From: Candidatus Kerfeldbacteria bacterium CG08_land_8_20_14_0_20_40_16
GTDB lineage: Bacteria; Patescibacteriota; Patescibacteriia; UM-FILTER-42-10
Direction of reading: 5' to 3'
Length of the DNA: 38,288 bases
Assembly: GCA_002774635.1 (NCBI GenBank)
Contig: PEXU01000057.1
Span: forward strand, 1-38,288
Below are positions 1 through 8,480 of this stretch, piece by piece. A program made the position numbers and the translations under genes. The first letter of the stretch is position 1; every line of letters begins with the position of its first letter. The notes beneath the pieces are model-generated. The model saw only the letters and a program-made list of their open reading frames with translations, was not told where the DNA came from and did not search any database.

Positions 1-111
1 AAAAGATTAAGGAAATAATTTAATTTTAATGCTGAATATCACCGTGGACTAAACAGAATTGACTTTCAGCCTATTTCCGCTTTAAGAATTATTTACTCAT
101 TTTTTAATTAA

Positions 112-669
112 ATGAAACACCGGACATTTGTGGCGATCACGCCCCCTCGTTCGATAAGGGAGAAACTAGCAGGAGTAACAGAGCAGCTGAAAAAATTAAA
201 TCTTCCGATTAAAACTACAACAACTAGTAATATCCATTTAACTCTAAGGTTCCTCGATTCGCTAAGCCAAGAAGAAATCAAATTAGTTGACTGTAAATTA
301 AAGGAATCGTTTGCCGAAGAGAAAAAATTCTATTTAGATCTTGATTCGGTTAAGCTGTTTCCGTCAGAGCAAAACGCCAAAGTGATATCAGCAAATCTAG
401 CTTATAATCTAAACTTGATTAAACTAGAAAACAAAGTAAGAAAAAGCTTGCGGCAATTTAGATTTTTGCCCGATGAAAACCGCCGCTTCCATTCTCATAT
501 GACTTTAGCAAGAATAACTAAGCCTCTTCAGAAGGAAGATATTAAAAAAATAAATAATATTTCAATTAAGGGAAGTTGGGAGGTGAAAACTATTGAGTTA
601 TTAAAGAGTGATTTATCAGGAAAGACCCCTCGTTATAACTTATTAGAAAGTTATCTACTTAAAGAATGA
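112..669 (+). CDS. thpR: RNA 2',3'-cyclic phosphodiesterase (2H phosphoesterase, ThpR/LigT family)
   Basis: Two HxTx motifs: HLTLRFL and HSHMTLARI; about 185 aa, typical length. Confidence 0.9.
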   Translation: MKHRTFVAITPPRSIREKLAGVTEQLKKLNLPIKTTTTSNIHLTLRFLDSLSQEEIKLVDCKLKESFAEEKKFYLDLDSVKLFPSEQNAKVISANLAYNLNLIKLENKVRKSLRQFRFLPDENRRFHSHMTLARITKPLQKEDIKKINNISIKGSWEVKTIELLKSDLSGKTPRYNLLESYLLKE

Positions 670-1406
670 AAATAGACATTCTGGGAGTGAAAATAGACAG
701 CGTGACCAAGGAGGAGGCCGTTGCCATCTTAAAAAAATATTTGGATTCCGATTTCGCCCATCAGGTAGTAACTCCTAACCCCGAATTTATCATGGCGGCC
801 CAACGGGATGAAGAGTTTAAAGAAATACTAAACAATTCTTCTTTAGCGATTGCCGATGGATTTGGTCTTAAGTTGGCCGCTTGGTATTTAAAGCAACCGT
901 TCAAAGAACGAATTGCCGGAGTTGATTTTATTAGGAGTCTTACCCAACTATTGCAGAATGAAAAAAAAAGTATTTACTTACTGGGAGCAGGAGCGGGGGT
1001 AGCAAAAGAGGCCGCCCAAAAACTAAAAAAGCAGTATTTCCATTTAAAAATTGTGGGGGCAGAAAGTTGTTTGAAGAATAATAAAATGATTTCTGATGAA
1101 GAAATAATTCGAAATATAAATTTGAAGTCCCCGCAAGTGCTTTTGGTCGCCTTTGGTGCTCCAAAGCAAGAGAAGTGGATTGCTCGAAATTTATCAAAGC
1201 TTAATACAATTAGGATAGCAATGGGCGTTGGCGGCGCATTCGATTTTATTTCTGGCCGGGTAAAACGAGCGCCAGTGCTAATTCGAAAATTAGGATTAGA
1301 ATGGCTTTTTAGATTTATAATTCAGCCTTGGCGAGTTAAAAGAATATTCACTGCGGCAATAAAATTTCCGTGGGCAGTTATTAAATCAAGGAAAAAAAAT
1401 GGCTAG
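666..1406 (+). CDS. WecG/TagA/CpsF family glycosyltransferase
   Basis: VVTPNPEFIMAAQ...ADGFGLKLAAWYL...LLGAGAGVAKEAA...VAFGAPKQEKWI...GVGGAFDFISGRVKRAP signature; ATGA overlap with upstream gene. Confidence 0.93.
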   Translation: MKIDILGVKIDSVTKEEAVAILKKYLDSDFAHQVVTPNPEFIMAAQRDEEFKEILNNSSLAIADGFGLKLAAWYLKQPFKERIAGVDFIRSLTQLLQNEKKSIYLLGAGAGVAKEAAQKLKKQYFHLKIVGAESCLKNNKMISDEEIIRNINLKSPQVLLVAFGAPKQEKWIARNLSKLNTIRIAMGVGGAFDFISGRVKRAPVLIRKLGLEWLFRFIIQPWRVKRIFTAAIKFPWAVIKSRKKNG

Positions 1407-2871
1407 TAAATCAAAAATAAGGGTGCGAATTGCTCCTTCCCCAACCGGTCCGTTGCACGTGGGAACGGCACGGTCGGCATTGTATAATTACCTTTTTGCC
1501 AGGCAAAACGGCGGCGCTTTTGTTCTGCGCATTGAAGATACCGATTTGGAGCGTTCTGACGAAAAATATACCAGGGAGGTTATAGAAGGGTTACATTGGC
1601 TGGGAATAGAATGGGATGAAGGACCTACCTTAGCTAATAAAGAAAAAGGGAAATACGGCCCCTATAAGCAGTCGGAGAGAACGGATATTTACCGGAAATA
1701 TATTAAAAAATTGATCGATGAAGACAAGGTATATCCTTGCTATTGCACACCCGAGAAATTGAAGCAAGAAAGGGTGGCCGCGGCCAAAAGGGGAGAGGCC
1801 CCAAAATATAGCGGCAAGTGCCGAAATTTATCTGGTGCCGATCGAAAAAAACTGGAATCAGAAGGAAAAGGCAGTATTTTACGGTTTAAGACCCCTGCTC
1901 AAGTGATAACCTTCACTGACGAAATTAGAGGCGAAGTATCCTTTGCAACGGATCTGATCGGAGATTTCTCGATCGCCCGTGACGAACAAACCCCCCTGTA
2001 TAATCTAGCGGTCGTAATCGATGATTATACAATGAAAATATCGCATGTAATCAGAGGGGAGGATCACCTCTCTAACACTCCCAAACAAATATTGCTTCAA
2101 GTAGCGCTTGGTTTTCCAAAACCGTATTACGCCCATCTTCCCTTAATTCTCAACGAGGACCGATCCAAGCTCTCGAAAAGAATGAATAAGGTATCAATTA
2201 TTGATTATCGGCAGGATGGTTATTTGCCCGAGGCGATGCTTAATTTTTTTGTGCTTTTAGGCTGGAATCCTAAAACGGAAAAAGAGATATTTACCAAAGA
2301 AGAATTAATTAAACAGTTTAGTCTCAAGAATATTCATCGAGGAGGGGCGGTTTTTACCAGAAAGCGACTGGATTGGATGAACGGATATTATATTAGAAAA
2401 TTAAATCCTGATGATTTATATAAATCAACGCTCTCATTTTTAGAAAAAGCTAAAATTCCTGTTGCCGACAAGGAATACACTAAGCAGGCGATTGCTCTGG
2501 AGCAGGAGAGAATTAAGAATCTTAAGGAACTTCCTGATGCGGTTAGCTTCTTTTTTCTAAAGGAACTGGAATACGATCCGAAGCTTTTGCTTTGGAAGAA
2601 AACCACAGGGGAGGAAATTCATAAAAATCTGGAAACAGTGGAACAATTTTTCCAGAAATTATCCGAAAAAAAATTTACCGCAGAAAAAATAGAGAAGGGG
2701 TTAAAAAACATCATTGCTACCAGAAAACTGGATACTGGTTCTATTCTCTGGCCACTCCGGGTGGCATTAACTGGCCGAGAAGCCTCGCCCGGACCGTTTG
2801 AGGTGGCAGCGGTGCTGGGAAAGGAAAAGGTATTGGTACGTCTTAAAAAGGCAATTTTGCTTATTAGTTGA
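1399..2871 (+). CDS. gltX: glutamyl-tRNA synthetase (class I)
   Basis: RIAPSPTGPLHVGTARSALYN, KLSKR motif, full length 490 aa. Confidence 0.97.
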   Translation: MASKSKIRVRIAPSPTGPLHVGTARSALYNYLFARQNGGAFVLRIEDTDLERSDEKYTREVIEGLHWLGIEWDEGPTLANKEKGKYGPYKQSERTDIYRKYIKKLIDEDKVYPCYCTPEKLKQERVAAAKRGEAPKYSGKCRNLSGADRKKLESEGKGSILRFKTPAQVITFTDEIRGEVSFATDLIGDFSIARDEQTPLYNLAVVIDDYTMKISHVIRGEDHLSNTPKQILLQVALGFPKPYYAHLPLILNEDRSKLSKRMNKVSIIDYRQDGYLPEAMLNFFVLLGWNPKTEKEIFTKEELIKQFSLKNIHRGGAVFTRKRLDWMNGYYIRKLNPDDLYKSTLSFLEKAKIPVADKEYTKQAIALEQERIKNLKELPDAVSFFFLKELEYDPKLLLWKKTTGEEIHKNLETVEQFFQKLSEKKFTAEKIEKGLKNIIATRKLDTGSILWPLRVALTGREASPGPFEVAAVLGKEKVLVRLKKAILLIS

Positions 2872-2879
2872 TTGATAAT

Positions 2880-2908
2880 TTGCTAAAAACTAAAATATGC
2901 GATATAAT
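2880..2908 (+). promoter_or_regulatory. sigma70-type promoter TTGCTA-17-TATAAT driving the M23 peptidase
   Basis: -35 at 2880-2885, -10 at 2903-2908, 17-nt spacer; lies between the gltX stop and the internal ATG at 2934. Confidence 0.75.
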
Positions 2909-2933
2909 TATTTTGGTTGAATGGGTTAAAAAT

Positions 2934-4238
2934 ATGTTATTTTTGTTCAAAATAAAAATAAATCCTAAAAAATTCCTTTACCTTATGGGATTGGTAGTTG
3001 TTGCCAATCTTTTATTTTTTCCTCGCCAGGCTTTGTTGGTCCAAAATTCGGAGGAGAGGAGTGATCAACAAATCAGCAATCAAGATGAACAGTTGACCAA
3101 CGATATTAAACAGCAGATTGATGAAAAGGGAAAAAAGATTGAAGAGTTGCAGCAACAGATTGACCAGTATAATCAAAATATTGCTACCAAGCAAAAAGAA
3201 CAGGCAAGCATTGAAAATGAAATATCGATGTTCGATGACCGAATTGCTAAAAAGAATCTGAATATTGAAGCGCAGGAGAACCTAATCGAAAAATTAACGT
3301 TGGAAATAACTGATTTAGAAACAAAAATATCCGATAAAGAAGATGAAATTCTGTCAGAAAAAGATGATCTTTCGGACATGATTAGAAAAATGTATGAATA
3401 TGATCAAAAGACCTATCTAGAAGTGACGATCGGAAATAATAATTTTTCGGAATACTTTACTCAGCTAAAATACATCGAGCAACTGGAAAAGAGCACTAAG
3501 GATGCCCTAGATCATCTCAAGACTCTCAAAAGCACTCTAGAAGGACAAAAAGAGAATCTAGATGGTAAGAAAAAGGAAGTTGAGGCGGAAAAAACAAAAT
3601 TAGAAGGGGAGCGTAGCGAATTAGAGGGAGAAAAAACATACAAGGATCAATTATTGTTTGATACTAAACTGGACGAAGCGAAATTTCAGCAATTGATTGA
3701 GCAAGTGAGGCAGGAAGAAGTCCTGACTAATACCGAGATTAGCAATCTAACGCAGGAGATGCAGCAGCGGCTTTCCAATGAAGATTTTGTTGGGCTAGGG
3801 GGCGATATTATTCAAGGAAACGCCACGCTTACTTGGCCGATCAATCCTAAATATGGAATCTCCTGTGGCTTTCACTGTGCTGATTATCCGTTTAAAAAAT
3901 GGTTTGAGCATTCTGGAATGGATACTAGGACTCCGCAGGGGACGCCGATAGGAGCAGCCGCTTCTGGCTACGTGGTGATTGCCAAAGACGGCGGAATGGG
4001 GTATAGCTACATATTAATTGAGCACGGGGATGGATTAGCATCAATATATGGTCATGTTAGCAGAATAGATGTTGCTCCTGAGCAGTACGTACGAACTGGT
4101 GAAATAATTGGCTTAAGTGGCGGGATGCCCGGTTTTCCGGGAACAGGAAAATTCAGTACCGGTCCGCATCTTCACTTTGAGGTGCGGGTAAATGGTATTC
4201 CGGATGATCCTTTAAAATATTTGCCGGCAATCCTTTAA
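2934..4238 (+). CDS. murein hydrolase activator, EnvC-like coiled coil + M23 (LytM) peptidase domain; start moved to 2934
   Basis: N-terminal TM/signal (KKFLYLMGLVVVANLLFF), long Q/E/K coiled coil, C-terminal HSGMDTRTPQGTPIGAAASG...GHVSR...GPHLHFEVRVNG. Track start at 2868 lies upstream of the promoter, so ATG 2934 (MLFLFKIK) is preferred. Confidence 0.88.
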   Translation: MLFLFKIKINPKKFLYLMGLVVVANLLFFPRQALLVQNSEERSDQQISNQDEQLTNDIKQQIDEKGKKIEELQQQIDQYNQNIATKQKEQASIENEISMFDDRIAKKNLNIEAQENLIEKLTLEITDLETKISDKEDEILSEKDDLSDMIRKMYEYDQKTYLEVTIGNNNFSEYFTQLKYIEQLEKSTKDALDHLKTLKSTLEGQKENLDGKKKEVEAEKTKLEGERSELEGEKTYKDQLLFDTKLDEAKFQQLIEQVRQEEVLTNTEISNLTQEMQQRLSNEDFVGLGGDIIQGNATLTWPINPKYGISCGFHCADYPFKKWFEHSGMDTRTPQGTPIGAAASGYVVIAKDGGMGYSYILIEHGDGLASIYGHVSRIDVAPEQYVRTGEIIGLSGGMPGFPGTGKFSTGPHLHFEVRVNGIPDDPLKYLPAIL

Positions 4239-4261
4239 AATAAAAAGCTAGAAATATAAAA

Positions 4262-4284
4262 TAGGGGATAATTAGCAGCCCCTA
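4262..4284. terminator. hairpin TAGGGG-N11-CCCCTA in convergent intergenic region; possible bidirectional terminator
   Basis: 6-bp perfect stem flanked by A/T-rich sequence (aaaa / aattt) between converging genes. Confidence 0.5.
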
Positions 4285-4339
4285 ATTTAATATGTATTAA
4301 AGTGTCGCACAAGGTTACTTTTGTGACGCCTAGGTCAGC

Positions 4340-5035
4340 CTACTTCAAATAGGGGTCTTTTAATGGTATGTATTTAAGTATTTCCTTCTCGAATTCACTT
4401 AATAAAACTAAATCTACATTTCTATTGCGATTTGTGGTTATAGATTTATCTGTCCTTTTAACATTAACTTGAGTTATTTCTGGATTAAAAATACAAAGGT
4501 ATATTTTGAACTGAAAATCCTTATATGTACGAAATTTTGCGCATACATTGTTAGTGAATCGCCCCTGTTCCTTATCTGGAAAAAAGACATCAACAGCATA
4601 TTTCCCCTTCGAATGATAAATTAGAAAATCAACTTTTAATGCATAATCATTTAGTACTACCCTAGCTTGATTATGAACAAAAGGTTCGTGGTAATAATTT
4701 GCTAATATCTTATATACATTTTGCTCTGCCTCAAAACCTTGTTTATGAAGAAGGATTGCTTTATTGCTTCTAGTTTCCCCTTTTGAGTAATTTGTTTCTG
4801 CTAGACCGATTTCACTTCGAATATTTGTTATTCCACCAAAATTTCTTTCCAAAGTCTTTACATTTGGCAAGTAATCACAATTTTTTAAATCTGCACCTAC
4901 CGGCCATCTTTCATTTTCCTTATAAAAGTGTCTGAATCCTGATAAGATATTATCCAATGTCCAAGAAACATGAAATTTACTTTTACTCTTTGGAATGACT
5001 AGTAGTCCTTTCGATTGTTTGTAGAATTTGGGCAT
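4340..5035 (-). CDS. putative endonuclease-like protein with N-terminal homing-endonuclease-associated-like repeat and C-terminal restriction-nuclease-like domain
   Basis: N-terminal ILSGFRHFYKENERWPVGADLKNCDYLPNVKTLERNFGGITNIRSEIGL resembles HNH-associated repeat; C-terminal HNQARVVLNDYALKVDFLIYHSKGKYAVDVFFPDKEQ...CAKFRTY. Confidence 0.55.
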   Translation of the reverse strand: MPKFYKQSKGLLVIPKSKSKFHVSWTLDNILSGFRHFYKENERWPVGADLKNCDYLPNVKTLERNFGGITNIRSEIGLAETNYSKGETRSNKAILLHKQGFEAEQNVYKILANYYHEPFVHNQARVVLNDYALKVDFLIYHSKGKYAVDVFFPDKEQGRFTNNVCAKFRTYKDFQFKIYLCIFNPEITQVNVKRTDKSITTNRNRNVDLVLLSEFEKEILKYIPLKDPYLK

Positions 5036-5057
5036 GCAAAGTTATGTATAGATCAAA

Positions 5058-6125
5058 TTAGATTAATTCTTTGAGGAATATCTTTTCTCCGAATCGCAAA
5101 TCTATGTAATCTATATTGCTATTTGATTCTTTGTTGACTGCTCGATTGAGCAAAAATATTTTTAGTCTTTCCAGTTGGGCGGAAAGATCACTGACGGTGG
5201 TGAAAAAGGCTTGCCAGTTTTCTTGCGTCTTAATGATTATGTCCTGGGTTAAAGGAACAATATCGCATTTCTCCTCCGCGGTAACCGAAGTATTAACATT
5301 CTGGTTTAAATTAGCATTCTTTGAGCTATTTACCGAAGAACTATTTTGATTAATATTGAGATTGGTATTTACTTTAGTGTTGCTGTTTGTCGGTGGAACA
5401 CCTATTTCTGATGATACTGGTTCTGTCTTTTTGGGACAGTTCACTTCGGGAATTAGAAACCGATCAATATTGGTATTAGTTTTTTTACTGAAGTTTTCAT
5501 TCAAATCAAAAATTGACTCAATGACCTTTTGGGGCAGAATCTTATCCTTTAATTTAACTTTTCTTTCGTTTAAATCTTCTACTATTGGAAAATTTGGTTT
5601 TGCTTCTTCAGGAGATATTATGTGAGTCACTATTCCCTCTAAATCTAAATAATAGTAATGACCATCATTAATAAAGGTTAAATTAGGGATTTTCTCCTTC
5701 AGGGTAACGACAATCTTATCGGGCAGTCTCTTTTTGATCTTGACCTGCTCTAGCGCAAAACTATCCCAAAGAGCTTGTTCGGAAGCTTTAGTGTTATAAA
5801 CAAACAAGTTGCTTTGTGGCAGGATAATAAGCCTTCTTGCAACGAAGACCTTATTTATTTCAGAGCTTATTTGGTCATAAGTCAGTTCCTGATTCCCCTG
5901 AATTTCAACTTCCTTGATTCTAAAAAAATTGGAATAAAAGAAAAAATAGATTACTCCGAGGATGATTAATCCAAGGATTAGTCGCCTTGGGTTTTTTATG
6001 TGTCGCAAAATAAAACCCAGCTGTTTCCTTTTGAAATAAGGATTTTCATAGACCGGTTTGTTTACTATTTTGATTTCGTGTTTCCGAAAACCCCTAATGT
6101 TTTTTGTTTTTTTTCTCCCAAACAT
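5058..6125 (-). CDS. ftsQ: FtsQ-like cell division protein (single TM + POTRA)
   Basis: TM LGLIILGVIYFFFYSNFF followed by POTRA RIKEVEIQGNQELTYDQISSEI and IKKRLPDKIVVTLKEKIP. Confidence 0.85.
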   Translation of the reverse strand: MFGRKKTKNIRGFRKHEIKIVNKPVYENPYFKRKQLGFILRHIKNPRRLILGLIILGVIYFFFYSNFFRIKEVEIQGNQELTYDQISSEINKVFVARRLIILPQSNLFVYNTKASEQALWDSFALEQVKIKKRLPDKIVVTLKEKIPNLTFINDGHYYYLDLEGIVTHIISPEEAKPNFPIVEDLNERKVKLKDKILPQKVIESIFDLNENFSKKTNTNIDRFLIPEVNCPKKTEPVSSEIGVPPTNSNTKVNTNLNINQNSSSVNSSKNANLNQNVNTSVTAEEKCDIVPLTQDIIIKTQENWQAFFTTVSDLSAQLERLKIFLLNRAVNKESNSNIDYIDLRFGEKIFLKELI

Positions 6126-7276
6126 ATTGCTCCCTTAGTTTTATACCAATCTTTCCTTAGTTGGTAAGACGTTAAGGATTGATTTTTAGCTCTTTTGCGT
6201 TCAATAGCTAATGCAATTAGCCGATCTAGTAATTCAGAATAGCTGATTCCCGTTGCTTCCCATAATTTAGGATACATACTAATAGAAGTAAATCCTGGGA
6301 TGGTGTTAATCTCGCTCAAATAGAGCTTTTTTTTATTTTGATCCAGTAAAAAATCTACTCTGGCCATTCCTGCGCAGTCAGTGGCCTTAAATGCTTGAAT
6401 GGCAATTAATTGAACCTGCCTAATAATTTTTTTAGAAAGTTTAGCCGGAATAATAATCTTGGATTTTCCATCAACATATTTAGCATCATAATCGTAGAAT
6501 TCATTGGAAGCAATCACCTCTCCGGGAAGAGATGCTTGGGGGTCATTATTCCCCAGTACGCTTACCTCAATCTCGCGAGCACTTTCTACCGCTTCTTCCA
6601 CAATGACGCGGTGATCATATTTTAACGCTTCTTTAATTGCGATTACTAATTGCTTTTCATTTTTTGCCTTGGAAATACCAACCGAAGAACCCAAATTGGA
6701 TGGTTTTACAAAAACAGGAAAATTCACTTTTTTTGTTATATCCTTAGTGATTCTGGTGGGATTTTTCTTCCAATCATTTCTTATAAAATTACAGAATTTT
6801 ACAATCGGCAGTTGTTCTTCCTTAAATATTTTTTTCATTATTACCTTATCCATTCCCACCGCGGAGCCCAAAACTCCCGCTCCTACATAAGGAATACCAG
6901 AAAGTTCCAATAACCCCTGAATCGTACCGTCTTCTCCGTATGGGCCGTGTAATACCGGAAACACCACATCCAGGGAGGTTTCTCTTAAACAAATTCTGGC
7001 ATTTTGAGTAGCGATCGGAACCAAGGATTTTTTGGTTGGATCAGGAATGATTATTTTTTCCATAATCGGAAATTTTTTTACACTCTGATCTCTTAAGATG
7101 TTAACAACATTTTTTCCGGTAATCCACTTTCCTGCTTTAGTGATACCGATGGGAAAAACATCATATTTCTTTCTACCCAATGCCGAAATAACACTTACGG
7201 CAGAAACAATAGAAACTTCGTGTTCTCCCGATTGTCCGCCAAAGATAACCCCTACTCTGATTTTTCTCTTAGCCAT
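6065..7276 (-). CDS. ddl: D-alanine--D-alanine ligase
   Basis: GGQSGEHEVSIVSA, HGPYGEDGTIQGLLEL, KPSNLGSSVGISKA, EINTIPGFTSISMYPKLWEATG. Confidence 0.95.
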   Translation of the reverse strand: MAKRKIRVGVIFGGQSGEHEVSIVSAVSVISALGRKKYDVFPIGITKAGKWITGKNVVNILRDQSVKKFPIMEKIIIPDPTKKSLVPIATQNARICLRETSLDVVFPVLHGPYGEDGTIQGLLELSGIPYVGAGVLGSAVGMDKVIMKKIFKEEQLPIVKFCNFIRNDWKKNPTRITKDITKKVNFPVFVKPSNLGSSVGISKAKNEKQLVIAIKEALKYDHRVIVEEAVESAREIEVSVLGNNDPQASLPGEVIASNEFYDYDAKYVDGKSKIIIPAKLSKKIIRQVQLIAIQAFKATDCAGMARVDFLLDQNKKKLYLSEINTIPGFTSISMYPKLWEATGISYSELLDRLIALAIERKRAKNQSLTSYQLRKDWYKTKGAICLGEKKQKTLGVFGNTKSK

Positions 7277-7332
7277 GTTTATGTGTCGTAAAATTTTACT
7301 ACAAACCTCTACCTAAGGAAATGATTTAGAGA

Positions 7333-8472
7333 TTAAAGATAGACTCGAGGAATTAAAGGATTAATTCTAGTAATTACTTCGTAATTAATTGTATTTGTTT
7401 TTTTAGCAATTTCTTCAGCGGTAATTTCTTGACCATTCTTTTTTCCGATTAAGATTACCTCCTCTCCTACTTTAATATCTCTTACTTTTGTTACATCAAT
7501 CATGGTCAGGTTCATACATACTCGTCCAATTACCGGCACTATTTTTCCATTGATCAACGCCTCTCCCTTATTGGATAAAAGTCGGCTATATCCCTCGTGA
7601 TATCCTACGGGAATGATTGCTAACCTGGTTTTTTTACTCGTTTTATAACTGCAGCCGTAACCGACCGGACTCCTCTTTTCTAATTCTTTAATCTGGACTA
7701 TTTTTGTTTTCCAGGTTAAGGCGGGCTTGAGTTCTAGCCAGGAATATTTACTACTCACCTTTTGTTTAGTTTCCTCAGACGGCCATAATCCATATAAAGA
7801 AATTCCGACCCGAACCAAATTAAAATGGGTATCGGCAGAAACTAGGGCAGCGGCGCTACAAGCAGCATGCATTAATGGGATGGTGATGTTTCTTTTTTGA
7901 AGATGAAAAAGAAGATTTTTGAATTCCAGTATTTGCTGATTAGTATAGGTCCAATCAGCATTTTCTGAGTCAGCGAAATGAGTGAAAATCCCCACCAGTT
8001 CGATTCCTTTAATATCCTTAATGTCATCAATAAATTCTGCCGCTTCTTTAGCTAAAATTCCCAATCTGGCCGTTCCAGTATCTATTTTAACATGCAGGCG
8101 CGCCCGCTTATTCAATTTTTTAGCCTCTTCTGATATTTTTCTGACCGTCTCCCGATCATAGACCGTCAATTCAATATTATTTTCAAGTGCTTCTTCAATA
8201 CTACCCAGATCAAAATAGCTTAGTACTAAAATAGGGGTCAGAATATGGTTTTTTCTTAACTCCAGGGCTTCTGCCAAGTTTACTACCCCTAGATAATCTA
8301 CCCCAAAATCACTAGCAATTTCGGCTATCCCTACCATTCCGTGGCCATAGGCATTGCTTTTAACAATAGGCATTAGTTTTACGTGGGGACCAACCACTTT
8401 TTGAAACACCGCCAAATTATGCTTTATCGCATCCTTTTCTATCTCCACCCAGGTTAAATATCCCTCTGGCAT
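7333..8472 (-). CDS. alr: alanine racemase
   Basis: PIVKSNAYGHG PLP lysine motif, HVKIDTGTARLG, GYGCSYKTSKKTRLAIIPVGYHEGYSR, GRVCMNLTMIDVT. Confidence 0.96.
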   Translation of the reverse strand: MPEGYLTWVEIEKDAIKHNLAVFQKVVGPHVKLMPIVKSNAYGHGMVGIAEIASDFGVDYLGVVNLAEALELRKNHILTPILVLSYFDLGSIEEALENNIELTVYDRETVRKISEEAKKLNKRARLHVKIDTGTARLGILAKEAAEFIDDIKDIKGIELVGIFTHFADSENADWTYTNQQILEFKNLLFHLQKRNITIPLMHAACSAAALVSADTHFNLVRVGISLYGLWPSEETKQKVSSKYSWLELKPALTWKTKIVQIKELEKRSPVGYGCSYKTSKKTRLAIIPVGYHEGYSRLLSNKGEALINGKIVPVIGRVCMNLTMIDVTKVRDIKVGEEVILIGKKNGQEITAEEIAKKTNTINYEVITRINPLIPRVYL

Positions 8473-8480
8473 AAAAAAAT

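Noticed and set aside
940-1197. 85-aa minus-strand ORF
   Set aside because: Antisense to the TagA/WecG gene
4301-4330. Imperfect hairpin GTGTCGCACAA/TTGTGACGC
   Set aside because: Only 5 contiguous bp plus a bulge and no T tract; not good enough to call a terminator
5116-5969. Several plus-strand ORFs (77, 89, 64 aa)
   Set aside because: Antisense to ftsQ; Asn/Ser-rich low-complexity coding creates artificial open frames
7288-7299. 12-bp palindrome GTAAAATTTTAC between ddl and alr
   Set aside because: Short and AT-rich, expected by chance in this composition; no other regulatory context
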